NCBI GenBank assembly: GCA_001600875.1
Contig: BCLD01000002.1
Span: 471,678 to 515,677 of the forward strand
Reading direction: 5' to 3'
DNA length: 44,000 bases
Source: Solicoccozyma terricola
Lineage: Eukaryota; Basidiomycota; Tremellomycetes; Filobasidiales; Piskurozymaceae
Part shown: positions 19,506 to 30,010 of the stretch, one piece after another
How the letters are laid out: each line of letters opens with the position of its first letter
Numbering within the stretch: the first letter of the stretch is position 1
Program-made: the position numbers and the translations under genes
The notes under the pieces: model-generated
What the model was told of the DNA's origin: nothing
The model's database searches: none
What the model saw: only the letters and a program-made list of their open reading frames with translations

Positions 19506-20446
19506 CAGTAAACACATTGGCGCCATCTCTATGTAGCTCTCCACCATCCGTCGTCGTGATCTTTCACAAAGTCCGTATCGACAATCTCGAGAATCCATTC
19601 AGCAGGAATTTGTCTGCGTTGGCCATAAGTCGCCTTCGGGTTTTGACACAAACTTGACCGCCTCTTTCCAGAGAGCGAGCTTCGCTTCTTCAGGAGCCGC
19701 AGACCTAATAACCGGTTGGGGCATTGGGCGACTCATCTCAAGTACTCAACCAGATCGATCCCGTAAACGGGCGGCTCCAGACGGAGGGGAGAAGGTGCAC
19801 AAACCCGTAAGATTGGTGGGAGCCCCGCCAAGACAGGAAATGGCGACGCCCCTATATCCATTCCCCACGACCGAAAGCGCAAGACGGGAGGCGGTCAGTC
19901 GCCCGCAATAAGTCACGAAACCAAGCCCATCAACGAGCAAGAACAAAGAATGAGCCGACTTGCCAGGATCAGCCGGAGACTGCCTCCGCAAGTTGTTTGA
20001 TCTTTCTCAGTGTGGAAAGTTAGCAAGGTCAGGCTAAAAGATACGACGGGCAGTCCCTACCGACATTACATGTGACATGTGCTCTCTTTGTGCAGGGGGT
20101 CTTGGGTGGGTTCCAGAGCCAAGATTCAATTTGAATCCGAACTGAATGCGAAGAGATCAGTCTGAGCTCCATGGACAATAAGTGGGGTACGCGTGACCTC
20201 CCTCCCATTGGACAGGTCTGAGAGATGCGGATCCAGACGTTTCGAGGTCACGTGTGGATCCCGTGATGTGCGGTAAGCACGCGGCAAAGAGACCTGAACA
20301 TGCCCGAGCGGACCAGCAGGGCTTACAACTTGTCGAAGCGAGTGGTAACACTGATCCACCAATCCTACCACAGATCCTCATCATTACTACTTAAATCAGG
20401 TCAGTTTGAACCAGCCAAGTCGACTCGAGACACTGGTGCGGCCATC
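19506..20446. other. No intact gene; one coding-like minus-strand fragment
   Basis: On the minus strand near 19545-19640 a frame reads QRRQIPAEWILEIVDTDFV and DHDDGWWRAT, which looks like real protein but matches nothing I know. The remainder up to 20446 includes the probable promoter of the CHAT gene. Confidence 0.3.
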
Positions 20447-23400
20447 ATGCAGTCACAACAACATAGATTAGATTCTTCTCCTGAAACCGATGGCGAAGCC
20501 GAAGCCGCCTCGCATTTTACAGGAGCATACAAGGTGGTGCAGTTGAACTTCACGCCCACGGAAACGGTGGTGAAATTGAAGCCCGATCAGAACCTGCGGG
20601 ATCTCGTTCGAGACGACGATGAAGCCTACTCGCTGCAGTTGGACTTTACGCCGACGGAAACGGTAATGGAAATAAAGCCCGATCGGAACTTACCCGTTGA
20701 GGTAGCGGCGCGGGACGAAACAGACAGCCAGAACCCACTCTCCCGCGATTCAAACACCTACAGTGAGCTCCTACGGGTTGATCCAGGAGAACCTCAAGTG
20801 ATCTTTGACCCCGACCACGCCATCGGGACAGGAACGTCGGATGGTTCTGGAGCTCTTCAGCCTCAGAATGCCCAGGTGAGCAGCGCTTGCTATTCCTAGC
20901 ACTCATGACCGATTCAGCTCTTTCTCCACGAATCAAGATTAGCGACCACCTTCCAACCACCTCCCACCCTCACAGCCAGTTTCTCATGAATCCGAACCCA
21001 CTACTTGTCAACGCTGCTGGCGGCGGAATCATGAGTACCTCAGCTCAAGCAATAAACGCTAGACTCTGGGCTCTTCGATCAGATCCCGAGAACCCAGTCA
21101 GCAGGTATATCCGAGAGACCGANAAGTCCGTTCGAACAACCCTTCATCAACCGGCCCAAATTGTACTGCAGGAGATTCATCAACAATCTGAAGGCCTCGA
21201 GGGCGAATCTCGACCGAATCGCCTCTACCTCCTCTATGCTGCGAAAGCGATGATTTCGCTACAACACCAGCAAGACCTCGACGAACAGGATCCGTTCAAT
21301 GAGGCCTTGGACATGGCCGAGATCGCGGTCAAGGAAGCTTCGCCTGCCCACCTACGTCTAGTCTACCTGGATCTCTTGCTTCCCCTCTGGAAGGCATTTT
21401 TGGCTAGGCAACCTTCTATCGACACCCTTCGCCGCTTACGAACTTTCGTTCGGGGTGCTGTAGCGTTCTACTTGAATGTCCCCGAAGAAGGCTTCACGAG
21501 GAGCTCCTTGTATTTCTGCTTAGCGCAAATGGGCGTCCGCATTTGGAGGAGCAATCCGGTGAATTTGGACGAGCTGGATGCAGCAGTAGATGACTTCACC
21601 CTGTCTGACGACCTGGCCCCAACTACCGAGGAGGCGTGGCAAAGGACTGCCAGGCTCTGGGCGTATCAGAAGGCGCTCTATGTCGCCGGGCTTGAGAGCG
21701 AAGACCGGGGAATGTTGGAGAGGGCTTTGAAAATCGGCCAGCGATCTCCGGGTGTCTCTTCTTCTGTCGACGACGAGTTGGAAGGACGGTCCCTCAAGCA
21801 GCACTTGGCGTTGATCGAAGATCTCGACCGTCTTTACAACGTCAAATCCGATCACGAGGAAGTTCTGCGAATAATGAGGAAAGGTCTGTTGCGAACCGGT
21901 CCTCAAGATGCAGACAGAGAACGGATAGCGAAAATCGGAAGCCATCTGCTGAGCGAAGCTTCCCTTTGGCTGCCAGACCCCGCCGGCGGATACGCACTAC
22001 TGAACTGGCTCGATACCGCGATTCATCGTGCAGAGGAAAACGACGTCGCGCGCCCGTGGCTTCTGTTTCTGAGCGCCAGTCTTCACATCATCTTTCACTT
22101 CAAATTACACGATTCTCGACATGAGGCAGCTGCTCTTGGTCAAATAGCTTCGGGTGCGTGGGCGAAGGTACCAGAGCTCTCCGAGAGGTTCGACAAGATG
22201 TTGCACAGGTGCCTTCTACTGCGGCGTCAACTTCGACTCACCGACCTTTACCCCATTGAAAAAGGCGAACTACAAACCGATGAGGTTGAGGCCTTCATGG
22301 AACAATTACACAAATCGCGAATGGCCGATGACGCTCCCGAGCCCATCCGTCTTTTCGATGAAAGTCAAGGGCAATTCGACCAGCGTTTCGTCAAAACGTA
22401 CATCTATATGCTTCGTCGGTACTCCTCACGGGGTCTCAGTGTTCCCCATATCGAGAAAGGCGTCAAGTCCGTATTTGGTCTCATCGCTTCCGCCGAGGGC
22501 AAATCAAGCGAAATGGCAGCGAAAGTGGCATTCGAACTCAGGATTGAACTTGGAACTCTCCTCATGTTCTTGAAGGATGAGCCCAGCTTTCGGGATTGGG
22601 TCGCAAGAGCCGCAGACGAGCCGCTCAAGATTTTCTCGGCCTGTCAGGACCGTTTTGATATCTGTGAAGCGGCATGGGTTTCACTCGGCCTTCAGCTTGA
22701 ATATTGGTCACAAGCTTTGCCGCAGGCCGCCGTAGCTTATCAGCAAAGCTTGGCGGCCCCAATGACGGAGTTGTGGCCACGTTCGCATCTACGACAATCA
22801 ACGATGGCTCAACTTGTTGAGGTCTACCTGAAGTTGCCAGACCTGGAATTAGCCCTGAAGACTTGCGTGGAAGCAATCGAGGAGTTAGGAACCCTTTTCG
22901 ACGTCTCCCTCCCGTTGTCGGACATGGAGGACCAATTAAAACACAGCTGGTCCCTCGGGAGCGCCGCCTTTGCCGTTGCTATAACGTTGCAACCGTCCGT
23001 CCATCGAGCTTTGGAGCTCTTAGACGACGGTCGCGGCATCATCGTCGGAACTCTTACAGGAACCCGTCGGAACTTCGAGGAGTTGGAGGGGGAAGGCATG
23101 CAAGACCTCGTCGATCGAGCTCAAGAGCTCAGAGCAAGAATGTCGCCGGATGAATCGCCTCAAGATGGAATATTTTTGATGACGACCGAGGAATTATCGC
23201 GAATTCAGCAGTCTCGAGAGGCCGCCGCCGAGTTCCGATGGGAACAATTATCGCGAATTCAGCAGTCTCAGGAGGCCGCCACCGAGTTCCGACGACTTGT
23301 CAACGATGTGAGGAACATGAAAGGGCATGATCGCTTTTTACGAACGCCAGCGGGAAAAGACCTGATGCGCGCCGCCGCGGATGGGCCCATTGTGCTGGTC

Positions 23401-24489
23401 AACGCTCATTGGCTTCGGAGCGATGCCGTATTGATCACGGAGAAAGGCATCAGTCATCTCCCACTTCCCAACTTTAGCGGAGACGATATCAAAGACAAGT
23501 TCGACCCNGNCATGTATGCATGCGAGGCGAACGAGAGGGCGACCGTCAACGCCAAGCTTCTCAACTATTCTTTACCTTGGCTCTACACGTCGGCCGTGCT
23601 TCCGGTCTTGCGAAAGCTNCGGTTCGATCAACTCAGCGGTCGAGCATCGCGCCCAGAAGATCTCCCCAGGATCTGGTGGATCGGTTGTGGCGCCGCCAGC
23701 CATTTGCCCTTCCACGCGGCCGGTGTATATGGCGGCCGGAACCCAGACTGTACCATGGACCATGTCATCTCCTCCTACGCTCCGACCCTCAAAGCGTTGT
23801 TCCATTCAAAGTATCACTCCGCCGAGCTTTCGAGCCTCAAGGACGGGTTCTCCGTGTTCGGGACGACTATGCCGAACACGCCTGGCATGAACAGTCTTCC
23901 CAACGCAGGAGCAGAGCTGGCGGCAGTTCGGAAGGCGTTGAAGGAGAAATCGAAAGCCGACTTCATCGAACCCGAATACCCGTATGCCTCCGATGCTCTC
24001 AGCCTACTGCGTGAAACCCAGATCGCTCATCTAGTCTGTCACGGCCAATCCGACCTCAAAATGCCGTCTCAAAGCTACCTTGCTCTTCTGCACAAACCCG
24101 AGCTCGGTTCTAACACCCTGCCGATGCTCGAGAAGCTTACTCTTGCACAACTTACTCAGACGGACCTCCTTCGCGCCTGTATTGTCTTCCTGTCGGCCTG
24201 CTCGACCGCTCAAAATCGCGTAAGACGCCTCGACGACGAAGTGCTGCATCTGGCCTCGGGATTCCTTGTCGCGGGATTCCGTCACGTTATCGCCTCTATG
24301 TGGCCCGTGTTCGATGAGATTTCGCCCGATTTTGCGGAGGCGTTCTGGAAGACAGTGCTTGACAGGCCGGTGGAGAAATGGGACGATAAGTTGGTGGCGC
24401 TAGCCGTGCACAAAGCGACGCTTTACGTCCGAGAAGACATACAGGATAATCCGTTGATATGGGGGCCGTACGTGCATTGGGGTGCTTGA
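20447..24489 (+). CDS. TPR-CHAT protein (caspase-like CHAT peptidase with helical repeats)
   Basis: A large, well-preserved gene. Exon 2 is open for about 1,180 codons to TGA at 24487-24489. A long helical, TPR-like region (about 21100-23300) is followed by a CHAT domain: WWIGCGAASHLPFHAAG, then IAHLVCHGQSD with catalytic His (codon 24040-24042), and IVFLSACSTAQN with catalytic Cys (24199-24201), then VIASMWPVFDE and the terminal WGPYVHWGA. CHAT peptidases cleave partner proteins, including gasdermins, in bacterial and fungal defence. The frame upstream (ATG 20447) ends at donor CAG|GTGAGC (20875). An in-phase acceptor at 20937 gives a 62-nt intron and a protein of about 1,326 aa, although that acceptor (CAAG) is weak; ATG 20905 is an alternative start. 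The first exon carries a 32-residue duplicated unit, and 18 codons are duplicated at 23191-23298. Ns at 21123, 23508, 23510 and 23619 affect single residues. Confidence 0.88.
20546..20737 (+). repeat. 96-bp in-frame tandem duplication in the CHAT gene's first exon
   Basis: Two units, each starting with codons for N/D-F-T-P-T-E-T-V followed by -KPD-NL, begin at 20546 and 20642. The period is 96 bp, or 32 codons, so the frame is kept. The first parts of the units are the most conserved. Confidence 0.85.
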
Positions 24490-26010
24490 GCGGGCGCGAG
24501 GTGACCGAGCCCTGTCCTTGCATCTCGATGACCCGATCCCGGATCTCACCGCCTTCGCACTCCATCTCAGTCGCAAAATACGTGCCAAACATGACTCCTT
24601 CCCAATTCGTCCGCCTTTGCTTTGCTTTTAAAAGGGCATCATTCCTATGTTCAACAATCGCCGACCGAAAGAGACAGATATGCCCAGGATTTTACTCGAG
24701 TCGAAACTTCAATTGAGGCAATGCAAAATCGTCACCCAGGTCTCCATGTGGNTCCTTNTCCTTNTCACTGGGTNTCGGAAAGGTCGAAGNTGGTTGGGTA
24801 AGTGGGTCTGCCGGTCCAACGGTCGTGGTCCGATCCTTCTCCTCCCTCGTCTTCCAATTGCTGACTCGCTGCCTCTGGTGAACAGACCGCCTGTCGTTGC
24901 TCGACTCTGGGGCGGGAGACGATCGATATCAGACGCATGGACGAATATGGACCAGCGACAAAGGCGGCAAGGCAAGGTGCTACGAACGAGACATCCTCAC
25001 CGCCACAACAGGATGTGGACCATCCTGAATCTATCCAGAGGCTTTCCTACCTCTCTCAATTGCCTTGGCGTTGTTTGGCACCTCAGAGTACGGTGTCGGT
25101 GGTATCTTTCTTACTTAATTTGCCGTGAGTACCACGTAGCACGTTTCTTGGAGACAGGCTGACATCTGTATGACGTGCCCAGAACTGCATCTTCCTCCCC
25201 TTCCTGCAAGGGGCTAGCTCGTTCAAGGAGGCCACAGGCAAACGAGTTCTGTTCAAGTCCGGCTCGGACTACGCGAAGTTCGTCAAGTACTGGGAGAAGC
25301 TGAAGACCTGAGACACCCTCCAGGGCATGCTCAACGAGACGCGTACGATGGGTGAAGTGGTGGTTCGAAAGACGTCGGGAGACGGTTGTATTCGGCAGGA
25401 GCTTGATGGGAATCAACGCAGCTGTCGCAGATTTTAGGGCCTCATCCGAGGTGATTGTGTAGGCCCAAGTCGTCCAGGTGAGAGATCGGGAACATCGGCT
25501 GGCGCATGCTGTCTACCAGGCTCTTCGCCACCCCAACCATCCCGGGAAGAATAAAATCGCCATGGAATGTGTGTGTGTTCCGTTCATCTGGTGAGTGCGG
25601 GTAGGAGCTATCGCCGATGTCTACCCGCCGGTCATGCTGATCGTGTGTACCGCCTCAGGATCATCGATGTTGCCTCACAATCCGAATAACAATCCTATGG
25701 AAAACAAAATCGCCATCGAGAGACGGACTCTCGGTGGAAGAGGAGGAACGATACTCGTACGATACGAACTAAGCAAGGCGAGCAGGATCTTGGGTGAGGC
25801 AAGACGAGAGATATCTTCGGAGCAACTGATGGAATCGCCTCCGCCCTCATTAACCCTCCTCAGGCCACGCTTCCAGTGAGCTGCATGTCTGTCTGACGAA
25901 TAGTCGTTGGCCGATGTCCCACACCGTGCACCCGCATAGCAATGGCTCATCTCGGGTATATCGCGTGCCTACACCACCTCAACGCATCCTCGATATATTG
26001 CTGGTCTGCT
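24490..26010. other. No intact gene; N-dense spot and a coding-like fragment
   Basis: Five Ns fall within 24752-24790. Around 25030-25100 one frame reads IYPEAFLPLSIALALFGTSE, and after an intron-like gap 25180-25311 reads NCIFLPFLQGASSFKEATGK, then DYAKFVKYWEKLKT and a stop. These look like the last exons of a gene, interrupted by a TAA near 25120. I cannot name the family. Confidence 0.35.
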
Positions 26011-26040
26011 TTAGGGTTAGGGTTAGGGTTAGGGTTAGGG
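26011..26040 (+). repeat. Interstitial telomere repeat, (TTAGGG)5
   Basis: Exactly five perfect TTAGGG units, followed by TTTT. This is the usual fungal telomere unit, here internal to the sequence, with ordinary DNA on both sides. Confidence 0.95.
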
Positions 26041-26149
26041 TTTTGCCAAGCATTGCCGACAGCAAGATCAAGCCTCACACTCCCAGTCTCATCACCGACA
26101 TGCCAGAACCGATGAAGAACATCCTCGAGAACATGAGGATTCAGCGAAT

Positions 26150-26432
26150 GAGCTTGTGTCAGAGTCTCAGGTAGTATGCGTTTGTGTACCGATGTGAGTT
26201 TGTTGCGTGCGTGCGTCCACACCACAGCGATTGACGTCGCCGCTTCCCAGCTGTCATACACGGCTACCTCGACATGCTCGACGAGGAAACGCAAGCTGCC
26301 GAAGAGGCCCAAGCACGACATGATGAGTTCACGTCGCTGTTCGCGGCAACAGCTCCAGCTCAGCTGGCGGCATACATTTCGACCAGGATGGACATATTAA
26401 GAGGAGAGCGTCGCCGACTGAGCGCAGTGGAG
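26150..26432 (+). repeat. Subtelomere-like dispersed repeat, copy 2
   Basis: A direct-orientation partner of 17952-18246. This copy keeps a longer open frame, encoding LDEETQAAEEAQARHDEF and AAYISTRMDILRGERRRL, so it may be part of a real helical protein. It lies 110 bp after the TTAGGG tract. Confidence 0.85.
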
Positions 26433-26475
26433 CTACGAGGAGTGTTAACCAACGTTACTAGGCTAGGTTAACCTC

Positions 26476-26625
26476 TCACGTTTGCAACAGCGGTATCATC
26501 AATATCATCAACATTGATTGCATTGGAGAAAGGAGAGATCAAAGTGACGATGAATTCAGGACGGATGGTGACTGTCAAAGATGTCCACCATGTCCCATCC
26601 TCGAGGGTGAACCTACTCTCAGGGC
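26476..26625 (+). pseudogene. Copia aspartic protease region fragment
   Basis: The peptide EKGEIKVTMNSGRMVTVKDV followed by HHVPSSRVNLLSG is the C-terminal half of a Copia protease (the ...l.dVlyVP....NLLS motif). The active-site part upstream is absent. Confidence 0.7.
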
Positions 26626-26982
26626 TTCGCTCACGCCACCACTGCTGGGATAATCTTGTCGGTGGCTCTTGGGTTCGGCCTGTATGCCAGTGTCGCCTCT
26701 ACCATACTTCACAACATCGACTTTGATGTTCTGGATCGCTCTTATAAAACCAGGCCTAGGTGGAGCGAGAGCTTCATGATCAACCCCAGCAGCCGGGTGC
26801 CGATCTTCCTGCGAAGGCGCGCCATCCCTTTCGTCTGCATCGCCGGCGAGCTCTCCGCGGTCGCCTACGGACTACTGTGGTCGGTTCACGTGGCCGTTGC
26901 CATAGGCTTCTTCGCCAGTGTCTGTGCCCTCCTTCACGTAATACACCAGATTTCGAGTGGCAAAATCAGCCGGCGCTCGTGA
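26626..26982 (+). pseudogene. C-terminal piece of a small membrane protein, bacterial-like
   Basis: Directly after NLLSG of the Copia relic the reading continues into a GC-rich open frame: a hydrophobic segment (TAGIILSVALGFGLYASVAS), a loop with SESFMINPSSRVPIF, then two further hydrophobic stretches (PFVCIAGELSAVAYGLLW, VAVAIGFFASVCALLHVI) and TGA at 26980-26982. There is no intron. Base composition and style resemble a bacterial inner-membrane protein, family unknown. An ATG-less start at the junction means only the C-terminal part is present, unless a start near 26656 is used. Confidence 0.4.
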
Positions 26983-27151
26983 ATGATCGCGCGCATTCAC
27001 ATGCGGTGTCATTCCTGATGAAGGAGACATGCATAGGAGAGCTATACCAGAGGTTTACAGAGTTGCGTCGATTTATAGCGTCGTCCAGAATAAATAAAGT
27101 CTACAGTTGATACTCCTTGTCGAGTAGAGTTGTAATATTTTATGCCATTAT

Positions 27152-27201
27152 TGTTGAATATCAGCACTCTTCACGTGTCTAGGTTATCATGACAACGTGG
27201 G
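27152..27201 (+). repeat. Short dispersed repeat, partner of 19408-19457
   Basis: TGTTGAATATCAGCACTC, then CATGACAACGTGGGCG, as in the 19.4-kb copy. Possibly an LTR start. Confidence 0.5.
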
Positions 27202-27239
27202 CGTCCATCTCAACTCTACTCATCTCACCACCAAATGGG

Positions 27240-27366
27240 CTCTCTTCTCTTCAACATCACTATAGTTGCTGAGGCAGAGATCCCAGGTAGGCTCTCTCGT
27301 AACTACTGTCATAAATGAACATCACTATAGTTGCTGAGGCAGAGATCCCAGTCCATTCCTCTTAAC
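27240..27366 (+). repeat. Partner of the duplicated-unit LTR-like element at 2756
   Basis: The 33-bp unit ACATCACTATAGTTGCTGAG... occurs twice (27254-27286 and 27319-27351), followed by CCCAGTCCATTCCTCTTAACA as in the 2.8-kb copy. The left terminal repeat is missing here, so it is truncated at its 5' side. Confidence 0.75.
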
Positions 27367-27903
27367 AATTATTTCATTCAGGCGCTACCCGAGCTCGAGC
27401 TCGAGCGCTGAGATGAGGAGGATTCGGTGGCGGAGAAAGAAACTGTCTTACGTCTTCCACGGACAATATCACTCAGGGTCAGGGTCAGGGTCTTCCGGGG
27501 AAGGGACGAGTTCGAGTTCGAGTTGGGGTTTGGGGCGAAATTGTCTTAAAAAAAGAGACTAGGGTAGTACTCTTCTTACCCTATCCTCCGAGCACCGGGC
27601 TCCCAGATGGAAATCCCAACTCGGAAGCCCTGGCCCCATCGACATCGGCCAGGGACACCGGGGAGAAGCGGTCCTGACACCACTAAAAACATCGGTGGGA
27701 CCTCGACCACCACCCTGAGCCCGTGATATTATTACATGGTTAGATAGCCCAGATCGAGGAGGGTGACCCTTGTTCATAGACCTGGGCAAGGGGCCACTGT
27801 ATAAGGTGACCAGTAGGCTACCTCAAGTTATTCTATAGTCGGATCTCATTTTCGAATTTGCTCCCTTTTTGCAAGGCATACGAGGAGAGGCATATCCTTG
27901 CCA
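27367..27903. other. No recognisable gene; short simple-sequence tracts
   Basis: Simple tracts such as GGTCAGGGTCAGGGTC (near 27478) and GAGTTCGAGTTCGAGTT (near 27510) are present. No coding domain. Confidence 0.45.
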
Positions 27904-28801
27904 GTCGCCAATCCTGGTTATGAGTGGCAGTGATCTACAAGTCCGCCAGCAAGCCAACAGCGACGGCGTCCCATCATAATATCGCCATCGTAATGCAACG
28001 GGGTTCTGAGCAATATTGTCTTTTCGTTTTCATTGTTCCAACGTAGTACAGCACGGCAGAGGCTAGACCTCAAGCTGGATCCCGTCATGCTCGTCAATGC
28101 CCCTCGGCTTGGAGCGACGACCCGAATATCACATCAGACGCGAAGCAGCCCGTCAAGTATCTCTCGATCTCCCACTTCACCATCGAGGGGCTCCAGGATC
28201 GCTTCATCAACTCCGACCTGAATTGCAGCCTATCAACAAAAACCGCAGTCATGTTGCACAACGCGCGATTCGGTTGGCACATTTATATGGAGGCGTGCAA
28301 CATGGTTCTGAGCTAACAATGAAAAGACAGCCTGTCTTTTGGCAAATTTAGTACCACTGCGAGCCGAGGTTCACAGGACTTCAGACTGTGTTTATCGAAC
28401 GGTGTCTACGCCGCATGGCGACGGAACCAAAAGTCAGACTGTATTTTCATTGCCCAGCACTAATTTCCATCACGAGCACGATCTTAGTGTCACAGGCGGT
28501 CGCTAGCAGAACGCAAGCATTTGCAATGAAGTCATCGTGCGCACGACTGATATAGATGTGAGGAATGAGCGCAGGTTCGGGGTGGGGGTGGGGTTGATCC
28601 GGAACACTCATCTCTATCTCCAAAACCTCCGCTCGAGGATTCAAGAGATCTCCAGAACGTACCACATTTAAGACCAGGATGATACTTGACCCTTTTAACA
28701 ACCTCACCGGCCTCCATAACCCTTCCCTTTCTCAAAATAACAATGCTTCCCATCGCAGAACCCCGACTGAAATCAGCAGTGTCCTCATCGTCCCCATCAT
28801 A
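27904..28801 (+). repeat. Arm 1 of a long inverted repeat (with MITE-like unit inside)
   Basis: This arm pairs in inverted orientation with 38505-39328. Matching blocks include CCAATCCTGGTTATGAGTGG, CATGACTGCGG (as complement), the palindromic unit at 28317-28452, GCTAGC-GAACG, and GTGTCCTCATCG. The two arms are diverged by substitutions and indels. Two frames look protein-like (minus strand: EAGEVVKRVKYHPGL, and MTAVFVDRLQFRSELMKRS) and are conserved in part in both arms, but I recognise no family. Confidence 0.85.
28317..28452 (+). repeat. Palindrome-ended MITE-like repeat, copy 2
   Basis: A unit of 136 bp starts CAATGAAAAGACAGCCTGTC and ends with the imperfect inverted repeat GTCAGACTGTATTTTCATTG. 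Its left terminus is itself palindromic (28322-28340), so a single terminus can fold into a hairpin. Confidence 0.8.
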
Positions 28802-29394
28802 GCTGCCATAGATGGTATGATGGGAGTAAGGGATACCCCAGGTGTTATCAAGAATGGTGATGCTAACCTGTCATTCAAAAATGTCATCATTAGCCCACCG
28901 ATCATTACTCTCCAGCTCGCACAGGACGAAAGGAGAAAGTATCCTTCACCAATCATTATTCCACCCTTCACAGCATCCAAACTATCGGACAGAGGAAGCG
29001 TAATTAAGTGGTCATGGGGGGAGCGGTATGGGGCTGTCACCTGATTTATAAATGAGGCCTGTATCAATGCGATCCTTGCCACCGACCAGTTCGGCTGGTC
29101 AGGTGGAAGAGAAATCCGGTAAGCCAGGAGGTCGACCACCAACACCACCCGCTCCACTCGACTCACACACCGCCTTCCAAGCATTCGGTGCAAACTCCTT
29201 GGTCGGAATTTCCCAATGCCTCGGCAAATGGATATTCTACCCCGTCCATGACCACTCCGCCAAACGCCTCAAAATTTGAGATAAAACACACAGCCGAAGA
29301 ACCGGAAAAATCTCCTAAGGACCGAAAGCTTGTTGTTCGACAAAGGATTGTAGGCAGATGAAAGTATTGTATATGGGCGCTTCTTCGATTCAAC
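28802..29394. other. No recognisable gene
   Basis: An open minus-strand frame (28732-29193) extends out of the inverted repeat, with no known motif. Confidence 0.4.
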
Positions 29395-29470
29395 GACGAT
29401 CTCTTGCTCGCTTACCCTGGCTATATAGATGCAGGAGCGGCTGTAGAACAACAGAGAAAGTCGGTTACCC
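29395..29470 (+). repeat. Fragment of LTR family A (promoter region)
   Basis: CTATATAGATGCAGGAGCGG, then GTAGAACAACAGAGAAAG, matches the TATA-box region of the complete LTR at about 38163-38220. The remainder of the LTR is absent. Confidence 0.65.
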
Positions 29471-29683
29471 CTCTTTACATCGGATGATAGGTTATTCCAA
29501 ACCCTCGAATGCTTGTCAAGGGGGGGTTTTGTTTCACCACAAGCCACAGGATTGGACCTGATTCTTTCACCAGCAATTAATGCCAGTACCAGCCGAGGCG
29601 TGGTTTTGGAGGACAGCGAAGGTCTTGGTGAAGCCGGGAATGGGGTATACAATAGGGTGTGAACCAGCAGAGGTTGAGGAATT

Positions 29684-29782
29684 GCGTCAGCAGAGGTGAC
29701 GACTTGTAATGTAGGTGTGCGTCAGTAGATGTGACGGCTTGCGATGTAGGTAGGTAGTGCGCCAGTAGAGGTGACGAGTTGT
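29684..29782 (+). repeat. Tandem repeat, about 35-40 bp, nearly three units
   Basis: Units start at 29684, 29719 and 29759 with GCGTCAGTAGATGTGACGGC and vary at the 3' end (GATGTAGGT or an extended GTAGGTAGGTAGT). Confidence 0.8.
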
Positions 29783-30010
29783 GGCGGCTATGTCGAGCGA
29801 CTATGCCTGGCGAAGTGATGTAGGTCTTGAAGAGAGCTATGGGCCCATAACCTAACAAATGAAATGGTTATTCTCTCTACAAAAGTACACCTCTGGCTCG
29901 ACATTCCCTGGATCTTTATAGTCAAAGAGACATCTGAGGACAATGGTTGACCTGATACCATTCCTCCGGGAAATTGTCCGATTGTCCGTACGAGTATCCT
30001 ACTGTCCGGA

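Noticed and set aside
28447..28753. Named gene in the inverted-repeat arm
   Set aside because: Peptides are partly conserved between the two arms, but in shifting frames with stops, and no family could be recognised.
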